64,000 nucleotides of DNA from Ceratopteris richardii (lineage: Eukaryota > Streptophyta > Polypodiopsida > Polypodiales > Pteridaceae): the NCBI GenBank assembly GCA_020310875.1, contig CM035420.1, positions 187,240,880 to 187,304,879 of the forward strand, given 5' to 3'. Position numbers and translations under genes: made by a program. Under the pieces are notes generated by a model, which was not told the DNA's origin, ran no database searches, and was given only the letters and a program-made list of their open reading frames with translations. The stretch's first letter is position 1, and every line of letters starts with the position of its first letter. This document shows positions 10,604 through 22,483 of this stretch, piece by piece.

Positions 10604-11417
10604 CTAGACAGAAGCCTTCGATGATTGTTTCTTTTTATAGTAAAACTTTTCTAAGTGTCCTGATTTTCCATAGAAATTACAAGTGACCTTCTTCGAGGAA
10701 TTATGCGATCCTTGCTTAGATCCATTGCTAGCATGATGACTTGTGGTTTTCCCCTTATTGAATGGTCCTTTGGCCTTCATGGCAGACTCTTGGGAGGAAG
10801 TTGTTTTGCCGTGAAGGAGCAATAGTCGACGAACCTCTTCCCAAGTTAAGACTTGGCCGCGATTATACAAAGTTGTGACAAATGTCTCGTACAACTTAGG
10901 TAACTTGTTAAGAAGCCTAATGGCCATGTCTTCACTAGAAATCTGCCTAGCACATAGTGCTAATTTACGCTGGTAGTCCTCAAATTGGGCTATGACTTTG
11001 GTAATTGTGTCGTGTGACCGAATGGTCAAATTATGAAATCGGCCTCTAATGCATATATTTTCGAAGGGGTTTTGTCTTCATACAAAGCGGTTAATTATCC
11101 TAAGCATCCTTGGACATCTTACAGGTCGTGATATGTCCTTTCGTCAGTTCGTCGCAAGCAAGTAACAACTGACCTAAAGCTTTTTTGTCCTTGACATTCC
11201 ACACATGCCAATTATCTAAATTGGTATCCCTATTGGGTTCGGGGTCTGACCCATCTACTACCTCATGAAGGAGATTCGTATAGAGATATGCATGCATGAC
11301 ATCTTTCCATAGATTGTAATTTTGTCCATTGAGGCGTTCATCCTTAGGCATAAAAATAGGGGTTAAAGAGGGTAAGAAGTTAGCCATAGATAATGAGCTA
11401 CCTTCACTTTTGGTCAT
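10604..11417 (-). pseudogene. Ty1/copia gag with zinc knuckle
   Basis: Two minus-strand frames give a copia gag. The N-terminal part (11417-11100) has R-L-N-G-Q-N-Y-N-L-W, the DUF4219/UBN2-like start. The C-terminal part (11029-10604) has I-A-Q-F-E-D-Y-Q-R-K-L, L-N-K-L-P-K-L-Y and a knuckle C-N-F-Y-G-K-S-G-H-L-E-K-F-Y, where the second and last cysteines are lost. A break at about 11030-11100 separates the halves. It forms one element with 9535-10505. Confidence 0.85.
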
Positions 11418-11534
11418 TACAAAGCTTTGAGGATAAAGTGTTTAGAAATACTATCAAAGACACCGCTTCAAAATAATTGCAAAGCTTGAAATAAACACAT
11501 GGACACCACACTTAAGATGCTTGGGGAGGGGGGG

Positions 11535-11673
11535 CTTAGAGTAGCCCTGCAGTTGTACAACACCAAGATAAGTCGACGCGAGAGGAGGTCTTAGAGTAGC
11601 CCGTTGCACATCAACTAAGCCTTAGAGTAGGCTTGGGTACACAAGAAACTGTGTGGGTGGGCTTAGACTAGCC
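11535..11673 (-). repeat. Four spaced copies of CTTAGAGTAGCC
   Basis: The 12-mer or a one-mismatch variant is at 11535, 11590, 11621 and 11662, just upstream of the minus-strand gag. This could be leader sequence of the copia element. No function is shown. Confidence 0.6.
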
Positions 11674-11829
11674 TCCAACCCACACCTGCACACACAAGCG
11701 ATTCTTCTTCTTATATTCTTGATGTACAAAGATGGGGCACTTAGTGCCAAAGTGTATGCCAACTTGTGTTCTTGATGGGGAGGGTTATGACCCTTGGTTA
11801 ATACAAACAAAGGGGTGCCAAATGTTGTG

Positions 11830-12690
11830 TCGAAGTTGGGTATGGTACCCTAAAAAATAACCCCTAAAGAAATACAATGTGACTCCTTAAATATGGAGTG
11901 AAATGAAGTTCAATTTACCCTTGAGTGTTGGAGTACAATAGTGTGTAGTGCAAAGGGAGATGCCCAAAAACTTATGAAGGTGCACCAATAATTATTCCAT
12001 CTCAATAGAGAAGGATTCTAGAAAAAAAACGAGTTCATAGTTGAAACATTCATAATGTGTGATATTTAAATTATGGATTTGTAACCTCAAAATAGATTCT
12101 CTTGGGTGACTACTTAGAGTAACATATGAATGTCGTATGTCATGGATAATGTATTACGTCATCGCAGGTATCTTCCAGAGCTTGTAATCACGTAGTCATC
12201 AGAAAAATGAATTTTAAGCAAGGACTGACATCATCAATGATGTCAATCAAACTGGAAAATGCATCCAATTGGAGATCATGTGGCCACTAATGCTCTATTG
12301 CTTGGCGAGAATGTCACAGAGAGATTTTCTCCTTATCACTTTGTGAGAATGGTGCAAAGCAAGATGCAATGAATCGTATCCTGGACGCAGATTTCTGCAT
12401 AGAAGAAGTGGCTCTAATGAAGTCGCCCACTCTATCTTATGTCAAGCAAAATCTCAGTGGCTGACAAGAAAGACGGCCCTGCGGCCTGCACTGAACCGAG
12501 TCTCACCGTGGCGGATGCGCAATGAGTTGACATGCAAGATGAGCTATCACTTGCACTTCAATAGAGATGAGGACGACTCTCTCTCTCTCTCTAGAGTTTG
12601 GCATAGGTCGTTTAAAGTGCAGGAGTTTCTCCTCTTCCTCACCAAGTCTTTCGAAGTTGCTCTCTACCTGGCGCATTGAAATTGATGCAG
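11830..12690. other. Non-coding stretch upstream of the CT tract
   Basis: No supported coding frame. A short CT run at about 12578-12591 precedes the main tract. Confidence 0.35.
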
Positions 12691-12691
12691 C

Positions 12692-13069
<378 letters not shown>

Positions 13070-13411
13070 ATTCGATGCTCTAGTAGAAATTTGTGCACAG
13101 AGGCAGATACTCTTTCTCTCACTCTCTCTGTCTCTCACTTTCTCTGTCTGAGACTCGATCTTTCCCTGTCGATAGTCTACAATAGAGCACGTAGCTGGCA
13201 CAGTAGATGACAAGTGTTGAAGTGAGCGAGGAGCTGAGTGTTGAGCTGAGCAAGGCTACCTGAGGTGTGAGGCATGGCTATTTTGCCATATTCAAGGTGT
13301 GTCCTATGTGGTTTTTTCTTCTCCAAGGGCTGACACTAGGGGTCTATCGTCAATTACACCCACAACAGCTTATGGCTATTTCTCTATATATCAAATTCAA
13401 AAGACCAAAGT

Positions 13412-13663
13412 ATGTACTGTTGTGCAGACCATAGTATGCACTGGAGGCAAAATGGATTCACTCTCTTTCTCTCTTCAGTTGTGCTCATTGTGTTGCTCTC
13501 AACAGAGTGTGCGAAAGCAATATCTACATACTCTTTGATCTATTGGCTTACTAAGGTCATTAAGGACAGCGGTTGCAGAGGTACAACCACCTCTATTGAA
13601 GATTGTGTATGTAGAGAGGATGGTGCTGCTATGCCCTCACCAAACCAAGCCTACAGTATTTGA
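13412..13663 (+). CDS. Possible small secreted peptide, uncertain
   Basis: An 83-codon plus-strand frame has a hydrophobic stretch (F-T-L-F-L-S-S-V-V-L-I-V-L-L-S) followed by T-E-C-A-K-A, which resembles a signal peptide with an A-x-A-like cleavage site. After it come about 45 residues with three cysteines (D-S-G-C-R-G, E-D-C-V-C-R-E-D-G). The C-R-G-T-T then I-E-D-C arrangement loosely recalls the pro-region of RALF peptides, but the mature RALF motif (YISY, four cysteines) is absent. The start codon is not certain and flanks are transposon-rich, so chance is quite possible. Confidence 0.2.
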   Translation: MYCCADHSMHWRQNGFTLFLSSVVLIVLLSTECAKAISTYSLIYWLTKVIKDSGCRGTTTSIEDCVCREDGAAMPSPNQAYSI

Positions 13664-13669
13664 TGCTGA

Positions 13670-14188
13670 AACTTCAACGGGCAAAGGATGACATATGGTT
13701 GATCCAAAATGCCAGAATACAATGAAAATTAAGATTTTGATCTAAGCCATGTTTATAGACAGAAGGTATGGCAAATTAGCTTGATGAGTATTAAATCCGA
13801 GTACTTTCAAACAAGTACCACTATACAGAGGTATTTGATAATGAAGTTATGTCGTAATATGAATAATGAAGATGACATGAAGTGTTTATAAACACCAACC
13901 AAAAAGATTCAGTAAAATCTCCACACTCGAATAATCACTATGAAGTATTAAATGATAATAAAATGATCACAACATATGTGAAATGCAACGGTGGGAGGGA
14001 GGGGAAATGAGGGCAAATGGTGGATAAACTGATGAAGAAAATGGTTGGGAGAGTGGAAAATGGACAGAATGAATCCCAAAAATTGATGGCAAAAGGCCTC
14101 TCTCAATGAGGAGAAAGCGTGCCACCAAAATGAAGAACCACCACCACCAAAATGACCACCAAACGCACCACCAAGATGTCCACCTAGC
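13670..14188 (-). other. Leader-like region downstream of a primer-binding site
   Basis: On the minus strand this follows LTR and PBS, where an element's 5' leader would lie. Near 14100-14185 the minus strand has a glycine/histidine-rich frame (G-G-H-L-G-G-A-F-G-G-H-F-G-G). I recognise no gag downstream before the CT tract. Confidence 0.35.
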
Positions 14189-14200
14189 GCTCTGATACCA
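14189..14200 (-). promoter_or_regulatory. Primer-binding site, tRNA-Met type
   Basis: Minus strand reads TGGTATCAGAGC, the canonical plant copia PBS, starting immediately after the LTR end ACTCTCTACA. Confidence 0.9.
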
Positions 14201-14616
14201 TGTAGAGAGTACACACGCGGAAGCAAAATGAAAAGTAAAGTACTCTCACAAAACAAAGAATGTGTGAGACACAAAATGAGTAGACCATGAAATGGGTAAA
14301 CTCATGTGGATTAGAAATGAGCTTGCCAAGAGCATGGAGTAGGCTCCTTAAGCTTCTAACCAAGTACAAATGAGGGGAGAGGCCCTCCTTATATAGATTT
14401 GGGAGGGGCTCTCAAAAGTACATCATATGTGGGATAAGTCTCCTGAAAGGAGAATGAATACAACTAGTAGAAGCACATGGCAAGGTACCCAAATACAAAG
14501 GAAATACAATATAAAATGGAAATAGACTAGAAATGGAGTGCCTCCTTGATACAAAATGGAGATGCACTCATGCAGATTTAAATGTAGATGAAGTAGGAGC
14601 GATCATGTCATCAACA
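14201..14616 (-). repeat. LTR (about 416 bp), minus orientation, followed by a PBS
   Basis: On the minus strand it starts TGTTGATGACATGATCG and ends ACTCTCTACA, with a TATA-like CTATATAAGGAGGGC at about 14388. The PBS position makes it a 5'-type LTR, yet on its upstream side it directly abuts truncated copia RT coding sequence. No partner LTR copy is in the window. Confidence 0.75.
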
Positions 14617-15050
14617 GTTTTCACATCCATTTGGACTAGATCTAAGTCTTCCATTGCAAGGAATCCAAGAAACATTTGCAAGGTAGTCATCTTGACCACT
14701 GGAGAGAAGACTTCCTCAAAATCAACACCATGTTACTGCTTAAAACCCTTTGCAACAAGTGGTGCTTTATACTTTGGAGAAGTACTATCTTATGTGAATT
14801 TCAATTTATATATCCATTTACATGGTAAATCTTTCTTTCCCTTGGGCAAATGTAGTAAATCCCAAGTACCATTCTTGTGAATAGAATCCAACTCACTCTT
14901 CATGATGGACTCCCTCTTGACATGATCCTCTATTTTCACAGCCTCTTTGTAGCAAGAAGGCTCACCAACATCTGTTAGCATAACAAAAACCAAACTTGGA
15001 ACATATCTATCAGGAGGATGTGAGACACATGTAGAGCATCTCAATGGTTG
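14617..15050 (-). pseudogene. Ty1/copia RT, N-terminal part only
   Basis: Minus strand encodes the RT start: M-K-S-E-L-D-S-I-H-K-N-G-T-W-D-L, K-W-I-Y-K-L-K, then V-A-K-G-F-K-Q, F-E-E-V-F-S-P-V-V-K-M and D-L-V-Q-M-D-V-K-T. It stops there, before the usual A-F-L-N-G-D-L, and the next base belongs to the LTR. The catalytic Y-V-D-D region and RNase H are absent. Confidence 0.85.
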
Positions 15051-15509
15051 GTGAACTAGAACATTTGTAGACTAATATGATATGACATTCTCTGAACATA
15101 CCTATGTGCAACATTTTTATGCATGCTAACAGGAGGACTATATCCTCAAACACCAATCTTCTCATTTCAACTTCCTTAATGGCTTGTTTATGCATCTTAG
15201 TTTCATTGAAAATGACATCACTACTTTTGATCAATTAACCATGTTTCAGGATCCCATAAGCGATATCCAAATTGGCCTTCTTGACCATATTCAAGAAAAA
15301 TATAGTTCTTTGACTTATGGTCTAGCTTTTCTCTAAGGTTCTTGGGTATATGAACATAGTCTTCATACCCAAAAACTCAAAGATGATCATAATATGGCGG
15401 CTTTGCTATCCATAACCCTTTTGCCACTTTCAAACCTTTGGCAGTACTAGGTGAAAGGTTAATCACATGAACTACAGTTAGTACTGCTTCTACCCAAAAG
15501 AAAGGTTTG

Positions 15510-16537
15510 CATGATGCAACATAGAAACTACTCTATTCTAACTAGTTCTATCTTTTTAGCTACACCATTTTGTAATGGGGTATAAGGACTTGTAAACTCT
15601 CTACAAATTCCTCTAGACTGACAAATAAGGCTAAATTCATGTGAGATATACTCACCCCCATTATCTGAACATAAAGCCTTAAGCTTAGTTCTCTTTTCAG
15701 TCTCAATTGAAGCAAGCCATGTTCTAAAAGTGGGGAGTACCTCATCCTTTGCTTTGATAGGATATACAAAGACATTTTTGGTAGCATCATCTATGAAAGT
15801 GACCAAGTAAAGAGAACCACCTAATGACCTTGTGGGCATAGGACCAAACACATCTATATAAATGAGATCTAAAGGCTGAATTGAAGCTCCAATGTGCATC
15901 TTGTGCACATTCCTGGTTTTCTTTATTGACAATGCTCACAAAATGAAAAATTAGAGAAAGATAACACATGTAAGTAGCCATAATGAGAAATATTTTCCAT
16001 TCCACTATGTGATATATGGCCCAAACAACCATGCCAAATGCGAGCCATAGGATGTTCAATAATAGCTAACAAGTGTTCTTTTTGTGATACAAATAAAGGA
16101 TAAACTGAGCCAACTTTGCTTCCTTTTGCAATAACCATATTGCCCTTTGATATACGAAAGGACTAAGCATAGAAGACCATCTTGTAACTAGGGTCATCAA
16201 GTTGATCAACTGACATCAAACTACGTGATAATTGAGGTACATGACATACATTATGCATAGTAAATCTTGAACCATCAATGAACTCAACAATCACATCTCC
16301 AATCCCAACAGCGTCACACTGATAAGAATCATCAAGTCTCATAGTACCAAGAGACTTTGCTGCATAAGTAGAGAACCACTCTCTATGTGGTGTCACATGG
16401 AGAGAAGCACCAAAATCTAGCAGCCGTGTGTGGGAAAGAGAATCAACCATAAGAGCCTCAATAAGCACAGCACTGCCAATTGTCAACACATCATCGTCAT
16501 AAAAAATAGCATTGATTTCTTCAATCTTCATAATCAA
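15510..16537 (-). pseudogene. Ty1/copia protease and integrase
   Basis: Protease region (16537-16163) shows L-L-D-F-G-A-S-L-H-V-T-P where L-D-S-G-A is usual. Pre-integrase (16138-15923) has I-W-H-G-C-L-G-H-I and C-E-H-C. The integrase core (15932-15528) has I-Y-I-D-V-F-G-P-M, T-F-I-D-D-A-T-K and S-D-N-G-G-E-Y-I, so a D, D, E set is visible, then Y-T-P-L-Q-N-G-V-A-K-K. Frames shift between blocks. It belongs with the RT fragment 14617-15050 and gag upstream. Confidence 0.85.
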
Positions 16538-16599
16538 AGTAGATGGTGCAGGTAGTTGTTTAACATGCCCATCAACATTTTTCCCTTTACCTTTAACAT

Positions 16600-17450
16600 T
16601 CTTTAATGCATAGCAGTCTTTCTTGCTATGTCCTTTCTTATGACAATAATGGCATTTGATATCTCTCTTCCATGATTTACTTCTACTCTTATTTCGTTGA
16701 CCATTCTTTTCCTTGTTCTTGCTCCTACCACGTTGCTAATTCTTTCCTTGGTAAGAATCACGAACATTATATGCATCTCCACTCTGAGTGCCAACCATGA
16801 AGATGTGCTCCACATATGTCATCATAGACCGATTTACCACCACGTGCACTATTGCTAGTAGCAATGCAAAATGTATCCCATGATGATGGCAAGGTGCATA
16901 ACAACAACATTGTTTTCATTTCATTATCCAAAAGTGCTTCACATATGTCATCATAGACCAATTTGCCATAGGTGCACTATTTCTCACTCAAAAGTGCTCC
17001 ACATATGTCATCATAGACTAATTTACCACCAGGTGCACTATTGCTAATAACAATGCAAAATGTATCCCATGATGATGACAAGATGCATAACAACAACAAC
17101 ACTACTGTCATTTCATTATCCATGTCCATTTCTAAGCATATAACTAATAGAATATAGCATCAAACTTATTCAGATGAGAAGCAACACTATCTGTGTCCAC
17201 GCGAAGATCATATAACTTTCTCATTAGATGCACTTTATTTGATGTCGTATGTATTGCATAACTTCTTCGTAAGCTCCTCTGCACTTTCATAGTCCAATAT
17301 TATAAAGTAAACATTATTTGCTAGGTGCAATTGAATGGTAGACCTAGCGAGTTCATCCAACTCATCCCAACCATCTTCATCCATGTCAATAGGCTTCTTT
17401 GAGATTCCATTTACTAACTTCCATTGCCTCCTTTGAATTATCATACCTTT
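16600..17450 (-). pseudogene. Ty1/copia gag, disrupted by internal duplication
   Basis: The first frame (17444-17235) has D-E-L-A-R-S-T-I-Q-L-H-L-A and E-S-A-E-E-L-T-K-K-L, typical UBN2 gag. A later frame (16961-16767) has L-L-C-T-L-P-S-S-W-D. A zinc knuckle of the C-x2-C-x3-K-G-H form can be read near 16640 in another frame, next to the lysine-rich tail. Three partial copies of a gag segment at 16804-17120 break the frame. Confidence 0.75.
16804..17120 (-). repeat. Three tandem copies of a gag segment
   Basis: The phrase GTGCTCCACATATGTCATC recurs at 16804, 16934 and 16994 (one-mismatch variant in the second). Copies 1 and 3 continue with CACTATTGCTA and GCAATGCAAAATGTATCCC; copy 2 is short. 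Confidence 0.85.
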
Positions 17451-18173
17451 AATCTGATTCTTCCATAGAGAAAAGTTTATGCCATCAAATATTTGGATCT
17501 CAAAATGGTCTTGGCTCTGTAAGTTATAGCTCCTTCTAAGAACACCGGCACTAGACCCTGATTTGCCTGATTTTCGTGAGATCTTTGATGCTGTGATGAT
17601 TGAGAACTAACAAGAATGGCAATGGAGCTAGAAGAGTCCAAACAACACTAAGGCTAAAAAAGGATGAACAAGTGTCAAATTCTGGGAAAAATTAATAGAG
17701 TCTTTGTAGAGAAATGGATTAATGAGTAGTAATGACCAGCCAAAAGAATTTTGTGAGAATATATGTGCTCACACCAATAAGTGTATCAAGGGGTAAATTG
17801 CCCACTATATAGTTGACAAAACAAAAAATCTGGAAAAATTTTGCCAGAGTCTCCTTTACAAAATGAGCATATGACCACTTTGAAATACTCATAAAACTAA
17901 AAGTACTTATATGTAAATCTTCATAGGTAATTACTAACTCCACAACATATAATCAGTTAATCGAAAGAAGCCAACATGGCTTATTGAGCACCTATGAGCA
18001 ACTAGCATACATCTCCTATGGCGAGGCTAGGTAAGTCTTCCATCTGCATCACCGAAGAGACCCCAACATCAAAAATGCTTCAAAATAGGCTTGAAAGCAA
18101 AGAATGAAGCTTTGAGGGACCAAAACATGTTCAAGGTAATGTCAACCTTAGTTTTTCCCTTTCTTCAGACACT
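17451..18173. other. Leader or LTR region of the minus-strand copia, unresolved
   Basis: No domain is recognisable. It sits upstream of gag on the minus strand, where leader and 5' LTR would be, but neither a clear PBS nor a TG/CA pair was found. Confidence 0.3.
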
Positions 18174-18250
18174 GGTGTAGCTTAGTGGCAAGAGAGCTTG
18201 TCGGTTAAGTGGGCTCCCGGGGAACAAACTAGAATGGTTGACCTCCCAGA
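18174..18250 (+). repeat. tRNA-like segment, possible SINE head
   Basis: GGTGTAGCTTAGTGGCAAGA resembles a tRNA 5' end with a Pol III A box. The expected B box (GGTTCGAxxCC) is not clearly present; GGGGAACAAACTAGA is the nearest. Treat as a weak candidate. Confidence 0.25.
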
Positions 18251-18464
18251 AAGTATCGGGAACCTACCTCTTCCTTGCTCATTGGGGTGCTCCCTCGCAC
18301 ACAACCAACGATGCCAATGATGACTTTGGTGACTTGGATGACAAGGTATTCCAAGGTCTATGCCTTGGTCATAAGACTTCGAGAAATCCTTAGGTGGATG
18401 GGTGGGTGCTCGTTTTGCTCGCACAAAAGGAACAAAGCCTTTGCAATTGAAATGCTCTGATAGC

Positions 18465-18476
18465 TCTAATACCAGT
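18465..18476 (-). promoter_or_regulatory. Possible variant primer-binding site
   Basis: Minus strand reads TGGTATTAGAGC, one base from the tRNA-Met type PBS. To its right, AT-rich sequence with a TATA-like TATATATTTT near 18720 could be LTR, but no boundaries were confirmed. Confidence 0.35.
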
Positions 18477-18895
18477 GAAGTATCTTGTTTGATACCCGTG
18501 AAGCATTTTGATAGCCATGCACCATGCTCAACTATCCTTTGCAAGGGCTCCATGATGATACCCTGAAGGTAGAAAATCAAGCTCGAAGTACCGCACACAG
18601 TAGTGTACACAAAGGATACAAAATATGTAGAAAAACACAGTACACAGGGAGCACGAAGATAGATTTCATAGGTGTTACAAATGTAGTCAAACTTACAATC
18701 TATGGCTGACCAAAACACTATATATTTTATTAAGGAACATATACAAAAGTGTCCATTGGCCATTTGGCCTTTCACATGGACACTAAAAATAACACCACCA
18801 TCAGTGTCAAGCATAATTGGATGCAATTCCATGTGAGAACCCATGAGGATGTAAACCATTGGTGGATGACTCCCTCATTCAATGCACCCGTGTAG

Positions 18896-19589
18896 TTCAT
18901 CATTGTGATGGTCTATGCCCCAAATCTCGACACTAAAAGAATAAACACTTTGGAAACATTATTCATTCTTTCATCTCACATTATCCTCTATGGGAATTTC
19001 AACATGGTTGACTTTCCTTTTGATATATGGGAAAGAAAAGGACTAGCTATTGGTACACCGGAGAAGAAAATTTGGGACTAGATAAAGCTTCATCATTACT
19101 TTATGGAATTCAAATACACAAGTGGATTCTTGTGGTCCAACCTTTAGTTTGAACCAAATCTTTTTGAAAAGCAAGATCAGATAGATGTTATGTGTTGCAA
19201 AACATCATCGGCAATTGGGGCCTACCTTCCCTTACTCAATGTATGGACCTTGTAATCTTCAAACACTATCCCATGCAGCTTACATTCAAAACATCCAAAG
19301 AAGGCCCCGTGGTTCCATGCAAACCTTGTGACCTTCACCCTCCCCTTTTTTTTGGCAAGAGTTATTTTTGGGGACCAAACATTCTTTGACTGGTCCTCTC
19401 CGGCCAACTACCAGATTTTGGCAATCATGGAAACCCAAAATATTCTTGTTAGGGGCCAAAAGTCTCTCTAAAACATCTAAAGGGTTAGAAGGGCCTAGAT
19501 TTATCAAGGACTCCAATGATTGGAGCGAGTTGTTGATTACGGTCAATCTTGCCACCAAAGTGGGTTGAGAAAGATTAGGATCATGCTAA
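18896..19589 (+). pseudogene. LINE endonuclease-domain fragment, plus strand, interrupted by copia
   Basis: The frame gives V-M-V-Y-A-P-N, then I-L-Y-G-N-F-N-M-V (usual GDFN), then F-L-W-S-N and D-Q-I-D-V at about 19170, the order found in LINE ORF2 endonucleases and matching the LINE at 1-1378. Stops and a frameshift are present. It ends where the copia 5' LTR begins at 19590; no continuation was found after the copia. Confidence 0.65.
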
Positions 19590-20380
19590 TGTTAAAAATA
19601 AAGAAGTAAGCTCGTATATATTTTTGCAAAAAGGATTTTCTTCAAGTAGAAGGAAAATACAAAAATGAAAAATGGAAGCATTTACTTCAGCAAATAGTGG
19701 AGGCCAAAGGAGAATCAATCAAAAGAGAATCAAATCCAAAAACTCAAGTGTAAGAGGAGTGGTTGTCCAAAGTAGTGGAGAAATGATGGAGAAGAGCTCT
19801 CAAACTCATCATGAGAGATTTTGGTCACTTGGCTATAAAAGAGGCAAGGGAGGACACTCAAGAAGAGGGAAGAAGGCGTGGAAGCCCCCTTGTAGCTACT
19901 TCATTTGTTTTGAGTCATTTCGTTCAGTTCACTCTCATAGAGTATGTCCAGTCACACATCCATTTTTGGGTAGTCTACTTGTGAGAGTCATATCTCTCAA
20001 TATATGTATCCAATTTTAGTGTTTAAATATTTGTTGAAAAGATTATCTCAAGTACGTCCTCTATCTAAAACAGTTTTATCAAACTCTTTGCACTCTGTGA
20101 GTTATTTAGGTTTTAGTGAAGTCCAGTTTTCAACCTAATTGAGTAGACAGGTAGCTTGTTTTGTATCAAAGAGTTTCCAACCCAAATCTACTCCAAATTG
20201 AGTGTTTGATAGCTCATTTGAAAGCTATAGGTGTCTAGTTTGAGTGACCAAGGTTTGAAGTTCATTGCATTTTTCAGTTGGTACTAGTTTTCATTTGATT
20301 GTTCAGCTGTTGGCAATAGTCTTGATCTTGAGAAGGTCTTCTACACTTTCCGTTGCGAATAGAAGAGGAATTCTCCAACA
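19590..20380 (+). repeat. 5' LTR of the best-preserved copia element
   Basis: Starts TGTTAAAAATAAAG and ends TTCTCCAACA, about 791 bp, with a TATA-like GCTATAAAAGAGGCAAG at about 19832. The PBS lies two bases after the end. The left boundary is inferred from the TG and from the end of LINE homology. Confidence 0.7.
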
Positions 20381-20382
20381 AT

Positions 20383-20394
20383 TGGTATCAGAGC
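20383..20394 (+). promoter_or_regulatory. Primer-binding site, tRNA-Met type
   Basis: Exact TGGTATCAGAGC two bases after the LTR terminal CA and 136 bases before the gag ATG. Confidence 0.95.
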
Positions 20395-20529
20395 ATTGGA
20401 TTTTGAAGAGGCAAAGCATTGGAACTGAAGTGAAGCAAAGGAGAAGCTACAAATCAAGGGGGAGCTTCATAAAGTCAAGGAAGAGCGCCACACAATACTT
20501 GAGGTAAACTTCAATCTTGGAAGTTTTCA

Positions 20530-21480
20530 ATGGCTGATTTAGAACAACAAGTTGAGAAGTTAGACAAAGACAATTTTCAGTCTTGGAGGTATAGAATGAT
20601 AAATTACCTTAAAGGTAAAGGTTTATGGAGTCTAGTTAGTGGAGACGATCCACAACCGGTGGACCTTGAAGATCCCAACATTACTCTGGCACAAAGGAGA
20701 CAATTTGCTGACTGGGAAGAGAGGAATCGAAGGGTGATGTTCCGCATCTCACAAGTTATTTCTAACACTATGATTGGTCATGTGCAAAGCTTAGAAACAG
20801 CCAACGAAGTTTGGGAAGCATTGGAGAAGGTGTATGTTACCTCAACAAGGTCTCTGAGGATGCAACTCAAGAACGAGCTCAACAACATGAAGAAAAGCTC
20901 AAACCAAAGCATTAGTGAGTATACATTGAGGATCAAGGAGCTTCAAGATCAGCTAGCCTCAGTTGGATGCAAGATAGAAGAGGAAGACATCGTCCAAACA
21001 TCCCTCAATGGCTTGAGGAGTGAAGAAAAGTGAAAGCCCCTCATCACAAACATTCTTCATAGAGATCCTCTACCAACATTCAACAAGATTATACCAAATC
21101 TTGTGGCTGAAGAGGTAGCTCAACAAGGAGAAGGCAACAAAGGTAAGGACAGCCATAGTCAAATGTTATATGCAGGAAGAGGTAGAGGAAGGAACTCAAG
21201 AGGAGGCTCGAGAGGAAGAGGAAGAAGCTACAACAACACAAATTTCAGCCAACACAACTCGAAGGACAACAAGGACAACTCAAATGACAACACACATGGA
21301 AGAGGTCGAGGAAGAAATAGAGGAAGAGGTCGAGGTTCATACAATCCTCATAAAGGTATAACATGTTATTATTGTGGTAAACTAGGATATTATGCAAATG
21401 ATTGTTGGCAAAAGAATGGAAGGCTGAATGGAGGCAACCAAAGGAGCCAAAATAACTATGCGGGTACATCAAGTGAAGGA
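20530..21480 (+). pseudogene. Ty1/copia gag (UBN2 type) with RNA-binding tail and zinc knuckle
   Basis: Starts M-A-D-L-E-Q-Q-V-E-K-L-D and has the copia gag signature N-F-Q-S-W-R-Y-R-M then Y-L-K-G-K-G-L-W. The UBN2 region has A-N-E-V-W-E-A-L-E-K-V-Y. A TGA at 21031 interrupts it; the same frame resumes at once. After that come Gly-Arg-rich repeats (G-R-G-R-G) and a knuckle C-Y-Y-C-G-K-L-G-Y-Y-A-N-D-C, where the usual histidine is tyrosine. Gag would form the virus-like particle and bind element RNA. Confidence 0.92.
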
Positions 21481-22480
21481 GACAAGCAAACCATGCTTGC
21501 CATGAAGCATGACTACAACAACTCGAGAAGTGATGACCAAAAATGGTTCATAGATTCAGGTTGCAGCAACCATATGACATGCCAAGGAGATTTATTCACA
21601 AAGCTACAAGCTCCAAGTGGAAAAGGATGTGTGGAGACCACCGATGAAACTCAACACGCAATTGAGCATGTTGGAGATATCAAGCTTGGAGATAGAAAGG
21701 TATTGGTTGATGTTCATCATGTTCCTACTATTGCAAAGAATTTGATTTCAGTAGGACAAATGGTAGAGAAAGGATATCATGTTATCTTCAATGAAAAAGG
21801 CTGCTTTATAAAGAATCCAAAAGAAGGATTCAAGGTCATTGCTCAAGGAAGGAAAGAAGGTAGGATGTTCACCTTGGACATTCAACAACCACATGGAAAG
21901 GTGATGTATATTCAGTTTGGAAACAAGAGGATTGTTCAAATTGATTTGTGGCACAAAAGGTTTGGACATATCAACATTCCCAAGCTCAAGGACATGAGCA
22001 ACCATGAAGTGGTAAGAGGTCTTCCAAGATTCAATTATGCTGGACTACATGAGTTTTGTGAAGCATTCCAACTAGGAAAGCAAACTCGACAACCATTCAA
22101 GAAGAGCAACTATGTGGCAAGGAATGTCCTCGACTTGATACACATGGATGTATGGGGACCATCACAACAACCATCAGTGGCTGGTAATATATATTTTGTC
22201 ACTTTTATCGATGATCATTCAAGAAAAGTATGGATGTTTTTCATAAAACAAAAATCAGATGTGTTCTCCATGTTCAAGAGATTTAAAGCACAAGTAGAAA
22301 AGGAAACATGACACTACATAAAGACCTTGAGGTCCGATGGAGGAGGAGAATATTTCTCCAAAGAATTTTCAGATTTTCTTTATGAAAATGGCATCAAGAG
22401 ACAATTTACATGTAGGTACATGCCTCAACAAAATGGAATAGCTAAAAGGGAAAAATTGACATATCACAGAAGTTGCAAGA
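21481..22480 (+). pseudogene. Ty1/copia protease and integrase
   Basis: Protease active site reads W-F-I-D-S-G-C-S-N-H-M. Zinc-binding pre-integrase has L-W-H-K-R-F-G-H-I and, where C-x2-C is expected, C-E-A-F. The core shows I-H-M-D-V-W-G-P, F-I-D-D-H-S-R-K and S-D-G-G-G-E-Y-F, giving the D, D, E triad. There is a TGA at 22309 in the same frame, and one single-base frameshift near 22455 just after P-Q-Q-N-G-I-A. It is continuous with gag upstream and RT downstream. Confidence 0.92.
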
Positions 22481-22483
22481 TGC

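Noticed and set aside
18182-18859. 225-codon minus-strand open frame
   Set aside because: No recognisable domain; it overlaps the tRNA-like and PBS-like sequences and a TATA-like site, so it is more likely LTR or leader sequence open by chance.
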